From positions 1 to 9,214 of the forward strand of contig JASHWN010000525.1 of assembly GCA_030044035.1 (NCBI GenBank): a DNA stretch of 9,214 nt, written 5' to 3'. The notes beneath the pieces were generated by a model that did not search any database, was not told the DNA's origin, and saw nothing but the letters and a program-made list of their open reading frames with translations. The DNA is from Xanthobacteraceae bacterium (GTDB lineage Bacteria; Pseudomonadota; Alphaproteobacteria; Rhizobiales; Xanthobacteraceae). Shown piece after piece: positions 1 through 5,442 of the stretch (its first letter is position 1; each line of letters begins with the position of its first letter). Both the position numbers and the translations under genes were made by a program.

Positions 1-329
1 GCGCCGGCAAGCTGCGCGCGCTTGCCGTCACCACGGCACAAAAATCCGAAGCCCTGCCGGAGCTGCCGACCATCGGCGAGTTCGTGCCGGGCTACGAAGC
101 CAGCACCTGGAATGGCGTCGTCGCGCCCAAAGGCACGTCGGCCGACGTCATCGAAAAGCTCAACGGCGCGATCAATGCCGCGCTTGCCGACGCCACCGTC
201 GAGGCGCATCTTGCCGATCTCGGCGCCACGACAATGTCGGGATCACCCGCCGAATTCGGCAAGTTCCTCGCCGACGAGACGGCGAAGTGGGCCAAGGTCA
301 TCAAGTTCGCGGGGATCAAGGCAGGTTAG
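1..329 (+). CDS. Tripartite tricarboxylate transporter substrate-binding protein (Bug/TctC family), 3' end
   Basis: This is the C-terminal end of a periplasmic solute receptor; the gene starts before the window. The first complete codon is at base 3 and the stop is TAG at 327-329, leaving about 108 residues. The text 'GKLRALAVTT', then 'LPTIGEFVPGYEAS', 'WNGVVAPKGT', 'VIEKLNGAINAAL' and a closing 'FGKFLADETAKWAKVIK' is the usual order at the end of Bug-family proteins. Family knowledge: these receptors bind carboxylates or aromatic acids and serve TctAB-type transporters, or act as orphan receptors. The ligand cannot be read from this fragment. The neighbouring decarboxylase-like and amidohydrolase genes suggest a catabolic setting, which is inference. 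A strong hairpin follows 66 bases after the stop. The family call is firm; the ligand is unknown. Confidence 0.9.
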   Translation, partial: AGKLRALAVTTAQKSEALPELPTIGEFVPGYEASTWNGVVAPKGTSADVIEKLNGAINAALADATVEAHLADLGATTMSGSPAEFGKFLADETAKWAKVIKFAGIKAG

Positions 330-394
330 TGGTTGAGCGGCGCGGCGCCGCCGGCCCACATTCTTGCGGTCGAATCACGCCCCTTGCCAGTGCG

Positions 395-429
395 AGCGCG
401 GACGTGGCCGTGTCGGCCGCGTCCGCGCT
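395..429. terminator. Long hairpin between convergent genes, probable bidirectional terminator
   Basis: Bases 395-410 pair with 414-429 over 16 positions with one G-T wobble and a 3-base loop. The hairpin sits between the stop of the receptor gene (329) and the stop of the convergent small gene (442). Neither side has a good T run, so termination is inferred from stem strength and position. Confidence 0.55.
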
Positions 430-441
430 TCGTGCCTCAGC

Positions 442-627
442 TCAGTACCCGGAGCAGGCCGTTTGGAAATGGACGTTGCAGGCCTGCTCTGCCGGAGCCG
501 CCTGCTGCGCTTGCGCGTGATGGTGGTGGTGAGCCGCCCACGCCGAACCCGGCGCAGCGAGAACGAGGCCAAGCGCCAGCACGCTTAAGCCATAGGCAAT
601 GATTGCACGCGTCTTTGCTTTGTACAT
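442..627 (-). CDS. Small secreted His-rich protein with two cysteines (61 aa), function unknown
   Basis: The ATG start at 627 is preceded by a near-ideal ribosome binding site, GGAGG five bases upstream on the minus strand, which makes this tiny gene credible. Residues 1-32 form a textbook signal peptide: a basic start (MYKAKTR), a hydrophobic core (about 9-25) and an Ala-x-Ala cleavage site near A29-A32. The predicted mature chain is only about 29 residues. It opens with five histidines (33-37), continues with an Ala/Gln-rich stretch and ends with C50 and C58 around a further His (H53). The His run and Cys pair could bind a metal in the periplasm, or the cysteines could form a disulfide; both ideas are inference. 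I recognise no named family. It appears monocistronic, with a long gene-free region upstream and a convergent gene downstream. Confidence 0.72.
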   Translation of the reverse strand: MYKAKTRAIIAYGLSVLALGLVLAAPGSAWAAHHHHHAQAQQAAPAEQACNVHFQTACSGY

Positions 628-964
628 TTTTTCCTCCAGTGTGTGCGTGCGGCTTGAGCGTTCTCGCTCCCCGAGGACCCTCGCCGTCAGCTTTGCAGTC
701 TTAACGCGAATAAATTCGGCAAGCAGAGATGCGCACCCGTAAAAAATGCGTGCGCGCGCGTAAACATCCGCGAAACTCTACGCGAAAGATACGCGGCAGC
801 CGGCAAAATGTACGGCTTGGATTTTTATATGCAGGATTTATTTGGATGTTTACGCGGCGGATGTGTTCAAGCGACAGATCTGCGGGTTTTCATTCGCATC
901 TCCTCAAGAGCTTTTCCGATCCCGAGTGGCGACGAGAATTATGCGGGCGCGGCAGACCAGCGCG
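628..964. other. Gene-free stretch of 337 bases with leader of the His-rich gene and an inverted repeat
   Basis: No convincing gene is seen here. The part next to 627 must hold the leader and promoter of the His-rich gene. It contains a small hairpin with arms 656-660 and 665-669, and a CGAAT-AA-ATTCG palindrome at 707-718. Bases 740-900 are clearly more AT-rich than the surroundings and carry short direct repeats of CGCGAAA (769-775 and 781-787). The 13-base inverted repeat at 757-769 and 844-856 is described separately. Open frames running through this stretch have no ribosome binding site and protein-like composition is lacking. Confidence 0.6.
757..856. repeat. Perfect 13-bp inverted repeat, arms 757-769 and 844-856
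   Basis: The left arm CGCGTAAACATCC (757-769) is the exact reverse complement of the right arm GGATGTTTACGCG (844-856), with 74 bases between them. It lies in an AT-rich non-coding stretch upstream of the His-rich gene and downstream of the decarboxylase-like gene. It could be two inverted copies of a protein-binding site or the base of a large RNA fold. The sequence does not decide between these. Confidence 0.6.
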
Positions 965-1510
965 CTACGTCGCCAGCGGCGTCGGGTTGGCAGCAGGCGG
1001 ATCGATGCCGAACGTGTTGGCGGTCATGCACGTCATCGAAAAACTGCCGATCGACGCCACTAATGCCACCAGAGCTTCCAAGCCCATCGTTTTCTCGGCA
1101 GCGCCGTAGGCTTCGTCACTTAGACCCTTGCTGACGAGCAGGTCGCGCGCGACCGCCCAGCAGGTTCGTTCACGCGCATCAGCCAGTCCGGGATCGCGAT
1201 GCGCGTTGATCGCGTCGATGACCGGCTGCTCGATGCCGACTGCGAGCGAGCGCCGAACCTGCGCGAACCAGGGATAGCGCGCATTCCAATGCCGCGCGAC
1301 GGCGAGATTCACGATCTGTTGCTCGCGCGGCGATAATGGGCCCGACGCCAGCGCGGCGCGCACGTTTTGGCAAGCCTCGAACAATGCGGGCAGGCGGATA
1401 TAGGCGCAGTACGGCCCGCCGACGATGCCGCTCGATTGCTTGGCCGCGTCGTAGACGCGCCCTTGTTCGGCGGTCATGTCGCCGCGATCCAGGATTGCTA
1501 TGCGAGCCAT
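965..1510 (-). CDS. Carboxymuconolactone decarboxylase (CMD/AhpD-fold) family protein
   Basis: This 181-residue all-helical protein matches the CMD family in length and pattern. An N-terminal segment ('MTAEQGRVYDAA') is followed by the core 'LSPREQQIVNLAVARHW' (59-75), then 'ARYPWFAQVRRSLAVGI' (77-93) and 'VIDAINA'. Family members usually read Y-x-W-x-x-H in this core; here the last position is Gln84 rather than His, and there is no AhpD-type CxxC pair, so a peroxidase-coupled thiol activity is unlikely. The ATG at 1510 follows GGGGAGG by about seven bases. The gene is divergent from the amidohydrolase-like gene, with 134 bases between the two starts, so shared control is plausible. A role in breakdown of an aromatic or lactone compound is inferred from family and neighbours; the reaction is not known. 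Confidence 0.85.
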   Translation of the reverse strand: MARIAILDRGDMTAEQGRVYDAAKQSSGIVGGPYCAYIRLPALFEACQNVRAALASGPLSPREQQIVNLAVARHWNARYPWFAQVRRSLAVGIEQPVIDAINAHRDPGLADARERTCWAVARDLLVSKGLSDEAYGAAEKTMGLEALVALVASIGSFSMTCMTANTFGIDPPAANPTPLAT

Positions 1511-1615
1511 TGGTCATCCTCCCCAAAATCGAGTTCACAGGCAAACGGTGGCGCAACGTTCGGCGCTCGGCAAGAGGTCTCTGGACAAGGCCCACGCGAC
1601 CTGTTGCGATAGCGA

Positions 1616-1630
1616 ATTCGTTTTTCGAAT
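1616..1630. promoter_or_regulatory. Small palindrome in the divergent promoter region, possible operator
   Basis: ATTCG (1616-1620) and CGAAT (1626-1630) flank five T bases, immediately before the GAGGAG ribosome binding site (1631-1636) of the amidohydrolase-like gene. In this position it could bind a regulator or form a small leader hairpin. The arms are short, so chance is possible. Confidence 0.3.
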
Positions 1631-1644
1631 GAGGAGCTGCCCCG

Positions 1645-2490
1645 ATGGCGATCATCGATTCCCAGGTCCACGCTTATGAGGCGAACACGCCGAAGCGCCC
1701 CTGGCACAGCGTGCCGAACTGGCCCGCTCACGTCACCGGCGACGAGATGGTTGCGGCGATGGACAAGGTCGGCGTCGACGGCGCGATCTTCATCTCCGCG
1801 TTTTCCATGTACCGCTACGACGCGAGTTATGCGGTGGAAGTGCAGCGCGCCCATCCTGGCCGCTTCGCGATCGTCAAGCCGGTCGACCCCGAGGATCCGG
1901 CCGTGGGCGACGTCATCGCCGAGTGGAAGCGCACGCCGGGCGCGGTCGGCGTCCGCATCATGCTGACCAAGGAGCCGGGGCGCGACCGCGATCCGAATCA
2001 CCCGGGCCTCAACCGCATCGCGCGCGAGGCCGCAAAGCACGACCTTCCGGTCAATATATTGTTCTGGGGCAACCTCGATGCCGGCACGACGCTGATCGAT
2101 CGCAACCCCGATACGCGCTTCATCATCGATCATCTTGCTATCCAGCAGCCGCGCACGCTGCCGCCGCCGCAGCAGCCCTGGGCCGACCTGCCGAAGGTGC
2201 TGGACCTTGCCAAGCGCAAGAACCTGGTGATGAAGGTAAGCGGTGCCTGCACGCTGTCCCGCGAGCCATATCCATTCCCGGACATCTGGGATCCGCTCGC
2301 CCGCGTGTTCGACGCCTGGGGTTTCGAGCGCTGCCTGTGGGGCACCGACTGGACGCGCGCCTACGCGGTCGTCAATTACGAACAGGCGGTCGAGCCGTTC
2401 CGCAACACCGACCGTCTGAGTGACAGCGAGCGCGCGATGCTGATGGGCGGCGCCTGCGCCAAAGCCTACCGCTGGTCGCCGAAGGTTTAG
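1645..2490 (+). CDS. Amidohydrolase family TIM-barrel hydrolase (COG3618/Amidohydro_2-like)
   Basis: This 281-residue protein has the layout of the Amidohydro_2/COG3618 group, which hydrolyses lactones, amides or decarboxylates related acids in the cytoplasm. Visible motifs are the strand-1 site 'IIDSQVH' (D5, Q7, H9), 'GVDGAIFIS' (about 44-52), 'GAVGVRIML', 'FIIDHLA' with H163, and 'LWGTDW' with the strand-8 Asp at D235. The family's usual D-x-H-x-H is D-x-Q-x-H here. ATG 1645 is preceded by GAGGAG eight bases upstream. It is divergent from the CMD-like gene and near a Bug-type receptor, which fits uptake and ring or lactone breakdown; no substrate can be named. A terminator-like hairpin follows 25 bases after the stop. 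The fold call is firm and the reaction is open. Confidence 0.88.
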   Translation: MAIIDSQVHAYEANTPKRPWHSVPNWPAHVTGDEMVAAMDKVGVDGAIFISAFSMYRYDASYAVEVQRAHPGRFAIVKPVDPEDPAVGDVIAEWKRTPGAVGVRIMLTKEPGRDRDPNHPGLNRIAREAAKHDLPVNILFWGNLDAGTTLIDRNPDTRFIIDHLAIQQPRTLPPPQQPWADLPKVLDLAKRKNLVMKVSGACTLSREPYPFPDIWDPLARVFDAWGFERCLWGTDWTRAYAVVNYEQAVEPFRNTDRLSDSERAMLMGGACAKAYRWSPKV

Positions 2491-2515
2491 GCAAGACCAA
2501 CGCGTCACTTAGCTG

Positions 2516-2540
2516 TGAGCCTCGGCATGTCCGGGGCTCA
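2516..2540 (+). terminator. Rho-independent terminator-like hairpin after the amidohydrolase gene
   Basis: TGAGCCTCGG (2516-2525) pairs with CCGGGGCTCA (2531-2540) over ten positions with one T-G wobble and a five-base loop, followed by TTTCGTT. It starts 25 bases after the amidohydrolase stop and fits an intrinsic terminator. The rest of the gap to 2700 holds only a further 6-bp hairpin (2619-2624 with 2630-2635). Confidence 0.7.
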
Positions 2541-2700
2541 TTTCGTTAGGCAGCACCTCGTGCGGCGGGGCGGGTCCAGCCAAGCGCAAAAGCCCCTGGC
2601 GCTTCCCGGCAACTCTTTGCTGGGGATAACCCAGCCGGCCGCCAATAACTTGCCAAAGTCGGCGACAAGCTGATGGCTCATCGGCGAGGCTTTAGGCGCA

Positions 2701-3096
2701 ATGATGTCCAGTAGCGTTGAGCGGTTCTATTGCGGCAAAGCTTCTGGTGAGGTCACCGTCCGCGAGGGTGGCGCAACTCGCGCGCTTGGGCCCCGCCCCG
2801 GCGCAAGCGGGGGAGAGCCCAGGCCATTTACCTGGGGGCGCAATGAGACCGGCGCCACCCAGCTCGCTTTTGCGCTTTTGGCAGACGCGCTGTCCGATGA
2901 CGCGGAAGCAAGGCGGTGGCACCAGAATTTCCGTCATCGCGTGATCGCCAATTTTCCCGAGCGCTGGACCATCACCCGCAGCCGCATTGTCGCACACGTG
3001 GATATGATGAAGTACCGGGGCGGCGTGCAAACGTCGGTCGGTCAGATCGCTACCCCCCGCCTCAAGCTACGGATCCGTCGGCAGAATTCCGATTGA
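2701..3096 (+). CDS. DUF6166-like protein of unknown function
   Basis: The 131-residue product carries the pattern I associate with DUF6166: a start 'RFYCGKASGEVTV' (residues 8-20), then 'FTWG' (about 43-46), 'TGATQLAFALLADAL' and 'FRHRVIANFPERWTIT', matching the family's F-x-W-G, G-x-x-Q-L-A-x-A-L-L-A-D and V-I-A-x-x-P-x-x-W-x-L/I-T order. The function of the family is unknown to me. The segment between the first strand and F-x-W-G is Gly/Pro-rich and less typical, and the 28 residues after the core lack family character. The start is uncertain: two adjacent ATG codons at 2701 and 2704 have only a weak GAGG upstream. The next gene starts 55 bases after its stop, so co-transcription is possible. 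Confidence 0.68.
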   Translation: MMSSSVERFYCGKASGEVTVREGGATRALGPRPGASGGEPRPFTWGRNETGATQLAFALLADALSDDAEARRWHQNFRHRVIANFPERWTITRSRIVAHVDMMKYRGGVQTSVGQIATPRLKLRIRRQNSD

Positions 3097-3105
3097 AACT
3101 TTGCT

Positions 3106-3138
3106 CCTGGCAACGGTGTTTACCAGGGTCATGCCCTG
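3106..3138 (+). promoter_or_regulatory. Two mutually exclusive small hairpins before the TTG-start gene
   Basis: CCTGG (3106-3110) can pair with CCAGG (3123-3127), and CAGGG (3124-3128) can pair with CCCTG (3134-3138). The two folds share bases 3124-3127, so only one can form at a time. They end three bases before the AGGAGG ribosome binding site at 3141. A leader switch is possible, but with stems this short chance is a real alternative. Confidence 0.25.
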
Positions 3139-3151
3139 AGAGGAGGCACCG

Positions 3152-3712
3152 TTGCGCGCGCCAGTTTTAGTTTTCATGGTGCTGCTCTGCGGCCCGGCAG
3201 TCGCAGCACCGGTCAGTCAAGGCTACCTCTGCGTCCAGGGGCATGAGCAGGACGCCACGAACAAGCTGCAAACCTTCGTCAGGCAGGCCGTCGTCGATTT
3301 CTTCAAAAACAGAAGAATTGCAATCAATTCCAGCACTCTGCAAATCAATCTCAGCAACAGCACGCAACCCGGGGCGGACGGGCCGCCGTATGTGGCGTTT
3401 ACGGGAAGCGCGGCTGCTGGCTCCTCGGCAATGAGCACGCCATCCATTGCCGGAACCGTGGCCGCACAAGACGGAACGAAATTCAATGTGCTGCTGAGCT
3501 CAGGGTCGGACACTCAGGACGCGGCGAATTACCGGGTCGTGAGCACGCAACGCGGCTTCGACCGGGAAGGCAATGCCATTGGGCGGCATTGCGCCCTGAA
3601 GCTGTTCAACTCGGGAGCCAGCGAGGGCACCGAAAGCCTGCTTATCGTCAATGCCACTTCAGGCCACGCTCTCGGACTGATTCGCTTGCCAGCCAGCATG
3701 TCTCTTTATTAG
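3152..3712 (+). CDS. Exported protein of unknown function (186 aa, TTG start)
   Basis: A TTG at 3152 sits five bases after a perfect AGGAGG (3141-3146) and opens directly into a signal peptide (R2, hydrophobic 4-13, cleavage near AVAA at 16-19), so the non-ATG start is well supported. The mature part is a soluble periplasmic or secreted domain of about 167 residues, rich in Ser, Asn, Thr and Gly, with two cysteines (C27 and C147) that could form a disulfide. A helical segment 'LQTFVRQAVVDFFKNRRI' (about 39-56) is followed by beta-rich text ('YVAFTGSAAAG', 'KFNVLLSSG', 'YRVVSTQRGFD'). I recognise no family. Part of the gene (about 3290-3360) is visibly poorer in GC than neighbouring genes, a weak hint of different origin. 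It converges on the methyltransferase gene, 46 bases apart. Confidence 0.75.
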   Translation: MRAPVLVFMVLLCGPAVAAPVSQGYLCVQGHEQDATNKLQTFVRQAVVDFFKNRRIAINSSTLQINLSNSTQPGADGPPYVAFTGSAAAGSSAMSTPSIAGTVAAQDGTKFNVLLSSGSDTQDAANYRVVSTQRGFDREGNAIGRHCALKLFNSGASEGTESLLIVNATSGHALGLIRLPASMSLY

Positions 3713-3758
3713 CAGAGCACGTTCCAACGACGCCGTCGCTCGGCAGCGCCGACTTGGC

Positions 3759-4565
3759 TCAAGCAGCGCAGCTTTGCGGCGTGGCGGCTGTCAACAAAGG
3801 CTTCAGATTCGCAAGGTAGCCGGGCAAGTTACGAAACGCGAAGTGATAATTGTCGCCCAACGTCGCAACGCGGTAGCCATGCCGCTCCCAGGCCATCGAC
3901 AAAGCTTGCCTCGAAAACAAAGAAACATGCCCATTGCGGGGCCCCACATACCACCAGTTCAGACGCTGCTGATCGAAATCCGCGGGCTGCAGCAGCGTTG
4001 AGAAGAAAATCAACCCTGGGTCCGCTGCCAACTCGACAATGGAGCGAATACCGGCCAGCGGGTCGGGCAAATGTTCGAACGTCTCGAAGCTTGTCACGAG
4101 ATCGAACTTGCCTGCGGGCCGTTCGGCGTATTGTGGCACGATCGGATCGTAGGTCACCGCCGCCGCGAAACCTGCTTCGCGCAGGACAGTGCAGAGCGTG
4201 TCGTTACCGCCGCCAAAGTCCAGGACGCGCGTTGCGCTCCGCAGCGGACCCCATAGCCGCACCACCGCGCCGGCATTTTCCCGGGGTCGCATGTCCGAAT
4301 AATCCGGATCGACCAGCTTATATTCCTCATTGTAGATGTGGGTTTTGAACTGCTCGACGGTCCAATCATCGAAAGCGTCGGTGAACAGAAAACCGCAATT
4401 GCCGCAGCGACGGTAATAGATCGGCACGCCCGACAGACGGAATTGAACGCCGCGGATGCCGACACAGGACTGGTGGAAATCGACGACGCCGAAAAGCGGC
4501 GCCGGGCTGCCGCAAATCTTGCAGGGACAAGGAGCCGTCGAGACTGGTCTTAAGCCGTCGAGCAT
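3759..4565 (-). CDS. Class I SAM-dependent methyltransferase with N-terminal Cys-pair module
   Basis: The 268-residue product has two parts. Residues 13-61 carry C15-x2-C18 and C54-x2-C57, a probable zinc ribbon like the N-terminal module of sugar C-methyltransferases. From about residue 110 comes a Rossmann methyltransferase: motif I 'RVLDFGGGND' (113-122), an acidic strand-2 end in 'AAVTYDPIVP', then 'FDLVTSFETFEHLPDP' as the post-motif and motif II region typical of Methyltransf_23. The C-terminal part ('GHVSLFSRQALSMAWERHGY') fits the same group. The substrate is not visible; a sugar, lipid or small metabolite is possible and no glycan gene lies nearby. ATG 4565 is the likely start although no good Shine-Dalgarno is seen. 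It could be read from its own promoter between 4566 and 4688, since a strong hairpin separates it from the upstream zinc-ribbon gene. Confidence 0.85.
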   Translation of the reverse strand: MLDGLRPVSTAPCPCKICGSPAPLFGVVDFHQSCVGIRGVQFRLSGVPIYYRRCGNCGFLFTDAFDDWTVEQFKTHIYNEEYKLVDPDYSDMRPRENAGAVVRLWGPLRSATRVLDFGGGNDTLCTVLREAGFAAAVTYDPIVPQYAERPAGKFDLVTSFETFEHLPDPLAGIRSIVELAADPGLIFFSTLLQPADFDQQRLNWWYVGPRNGHVSLFSRQALSMAWERHGYRVATLGDNYHFAFRNLPGYLANLKPLLTAATPQSCAA

Positions 4566-4688
4566 GAGGCGGAGGCCGCGATCGTCAAATCGCCGCGCAA
4601 CGTGTACCGCGCAGGCCCTTACGACTTGGTTAACCGGTGGTTACCAGTCCTCTCAGAGCCTTAAGCGGCTCGCCCGCAAGCGGAAAGT

Positions 4689-4726
4689 AAGCCCCGGGTG
4701 CGGGGGACCTTGTGCACCCGGGGCTT
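4689..4726 (-). terminator. Perfect 13-bp hairpin after the zinc-ribbon gene, probable terminator
   Basis: AAGCCCCGGGTGC (4689-4701) and its exact reverse complement GCACCCGGGGCTT (4714-4726) enclose a 12-base loop. Flanking GCGGA (4680-4684) and TCCGC (4732-4736) could extend the stem after a gap. It starts 31 bases after the stop of the minus-strand zinc-ribbon gene and is followed there by TTACTTTCC, a modest T-rich tail. Termination is the simplest reading; a dispersed repeat or small RNA element is the alternative. Confidence 0.6.
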
Positions 4727-4757
4727 CCACGTCCGCAGGGTTCCACGGCCGTAGAAA

Positions 4758-4952
4758 TCAAACGGCGCGGCGCTCGTCGGCCGATTCGCTCAGCCACACT
4801 GCGCATTCACCGCACTTGAACACGCACAGGTCGGGAAGTCCGCCGGTTCGCGGCTCGGTGCGACTAAGCGACATCGGCCTGCCGCAGTGCGGACAGGGCG
4901 GCTGAACCGTGGCGAACGCGCCGGTCGGCCGCGTCGACGGCATAGCGAGCAT
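4758..4952 (-). CDS. Small CxxC zinc-ribbon protein (64 aa), function unknown
   Basis: The protein carries two Cys pairs, 'PCPHCGRPMSLSRTEP' and 'CGEC', separated by 'RTGGLPDLCVFKCGEC', which is the pattern of a small zinc ribbon commonly found, to my knowledge, in Bradyrhizobium and relatives (CPxC-x-RPM ... GGLP-L-x-x-F-x-C-x-x-C). Its role is not known; nucleic-acid or protein binding is only a guess. I chose ATG 4952 because GAGG lies six bases upstream. A TTG at 4976 would add eight residues but overlaps the upstream palindrome and has no good binding site; another ATG lies at 4943. The upstream region holds two tandem palindromes, suggesting control by a repressor, and a strong hairpin follows the stop. 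Confidence 0.8.
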   Translation of the reverse strand: MLAMPSTRPTGAFATVQPPCPHCGRPMSLSRTEPRTGGLPDLCVFKCGECAVWLSESADERRAV

Positions 4953-4972
4953 GGCGCACCTCGTTGCCTTTG

Positions 4973-5007
4973 TCAAACGGTCGATTGAAATTCAAACAGT
5001 CGTTTGA
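4973..5007. promoter_or_regulatory. Two tandem 16-bp palindromes, probable operator of the zinc-ribbon gene
   Basis: TCAAACGGTCGATTGA (4973-4988) and TCAAACAGTCGTTTGA (4992-5007) agree at 14 of 16 positions and are offset by 19 bases. Both approximate the palindrome TCAAACG-GT-CGTTTGA; the second contains perfect TCAAAC/GTTTGA arms. The block ends 21 bases upstream of the chosen ATG of the minus-strand zinc-ribbon gene. Spacing and symmetry resemble sites of dimeric helix-turn-helix repressors such as TetR-family proteins. No candidate regulator gene is in the window, so the binding partner is unknown. Confidence 0.6.
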
Positions 5008-5107
5008 GACGCGGTTGCGTTCCGACTAAGGAATTTTTGTGATTTCGCGGACGCGCCATGGCCCTGCTATGGGGTGACCGAGGAGATCTTCGCCGAATCG
5101 TGCTGTA

Positions 5108-5183
5108 TGGTGGGCCCGGGAGGACTCGAACCTCCAACCAAGCGGTTATGAGCCGCTAGCTCTGACCATTGAGCTACGGGCCC
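5108..5183 (-). tRNA. tRNA with CAU anticodon, most likely tRNA-Ile2 (lysidine-modified)
   Basis: All four arms of a 76-base tRNA can be written on the minus strand: acceptor GGGCCCG/CGGGCCC, D stem GCUC/GAGC, anticodon stem AGCGG/CCGCU around the loop CUCAUAA, T stem GGAGG/CCUCC with UUCGAGU, and an encoded CCA end at 5108-5110. The anticodon CAU lies at 5148-5150. It is not the initiator, since the first pair is G-C rather than mismatched and the anticodon stem lacks three G-C pairs in a row next to the loop. The text CUCAUAA-CCGCU-UGGU resembles the tRNA-Ile2 of other bacteria more than elongator tRNA-Met, so it probably reads AUA after lysidine modification by TilS. Presence of a tRNA is near certain; the amino acid is about 80 percent. 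Confidence 0.93.
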
Positions 5184-5442
5184 GTTCGGCCGCGCCGGCG
5201 CGGGCGAGGGCGCCGGCTTGATATCACAGGATGAGCCGCTTTCGGAATGCGCTTCCGACCCGCGCGCCGGCGCTGTCACGTAGGCGAGACCGAGACGACG
5301 TATTCGCCCGGCAGCGAATTTACCTCGAAACTTCTTGGCGATGCCATCAATCCGCCCTTTGGGCTTGTCCTTCTCCGGTGCGATGGCGGCTGCGGATGGC
5401 TTCCGCCTTTGCCGGCATACTTCTTCCTCAACGGGGGCTGAC
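5184..5442. other. Intergenic region between the tRNA and the caspase-like gene
   Basis: These 259 bases separate the divergent tRNA and caspase-like genes and must contain both promoters, though no clear -35/-10 pair stands out. An 8-bp perfect hairpin (5194-5201 with 5210-5217) lies just upstream of the tRNA. Open frames cross the region on both strands, but none has a binding site or protein-like composition; the minus-strand one runs straight through the tRNA. Confidence 0.5.

Noticed and set aside
525..545. Five consecutive His codons resembling an engineered affinity tag
   Set aside because: They sit inside a natural signal-peptide protein with mixed His codons and native flanks, so a cloning artefact is unlikely.
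808..1134. Plus-strand open frames between the His-rich gene and the CMD-like gene
   Set aside because: No ribosome binding site, composition changes where the frame enters the CMD-like gene, and no recognisable motif.
1498..2508. Long minus-strand open frame (336 codons) opposite the amidohydrolase gene
   Set aside because: It is an antisense shadow of a clearly coding plus-strand gene. Its composition (Arg/Ala/Asp/Val-rich, no motif) is what GC-rich third positions produce.
5108..5183. tRNA as an integration site of a genomic island
   Set aside because: No integrase gene and no second copy of the tRNA 3' end were seen in the window, so an island boundary cannot be supported.
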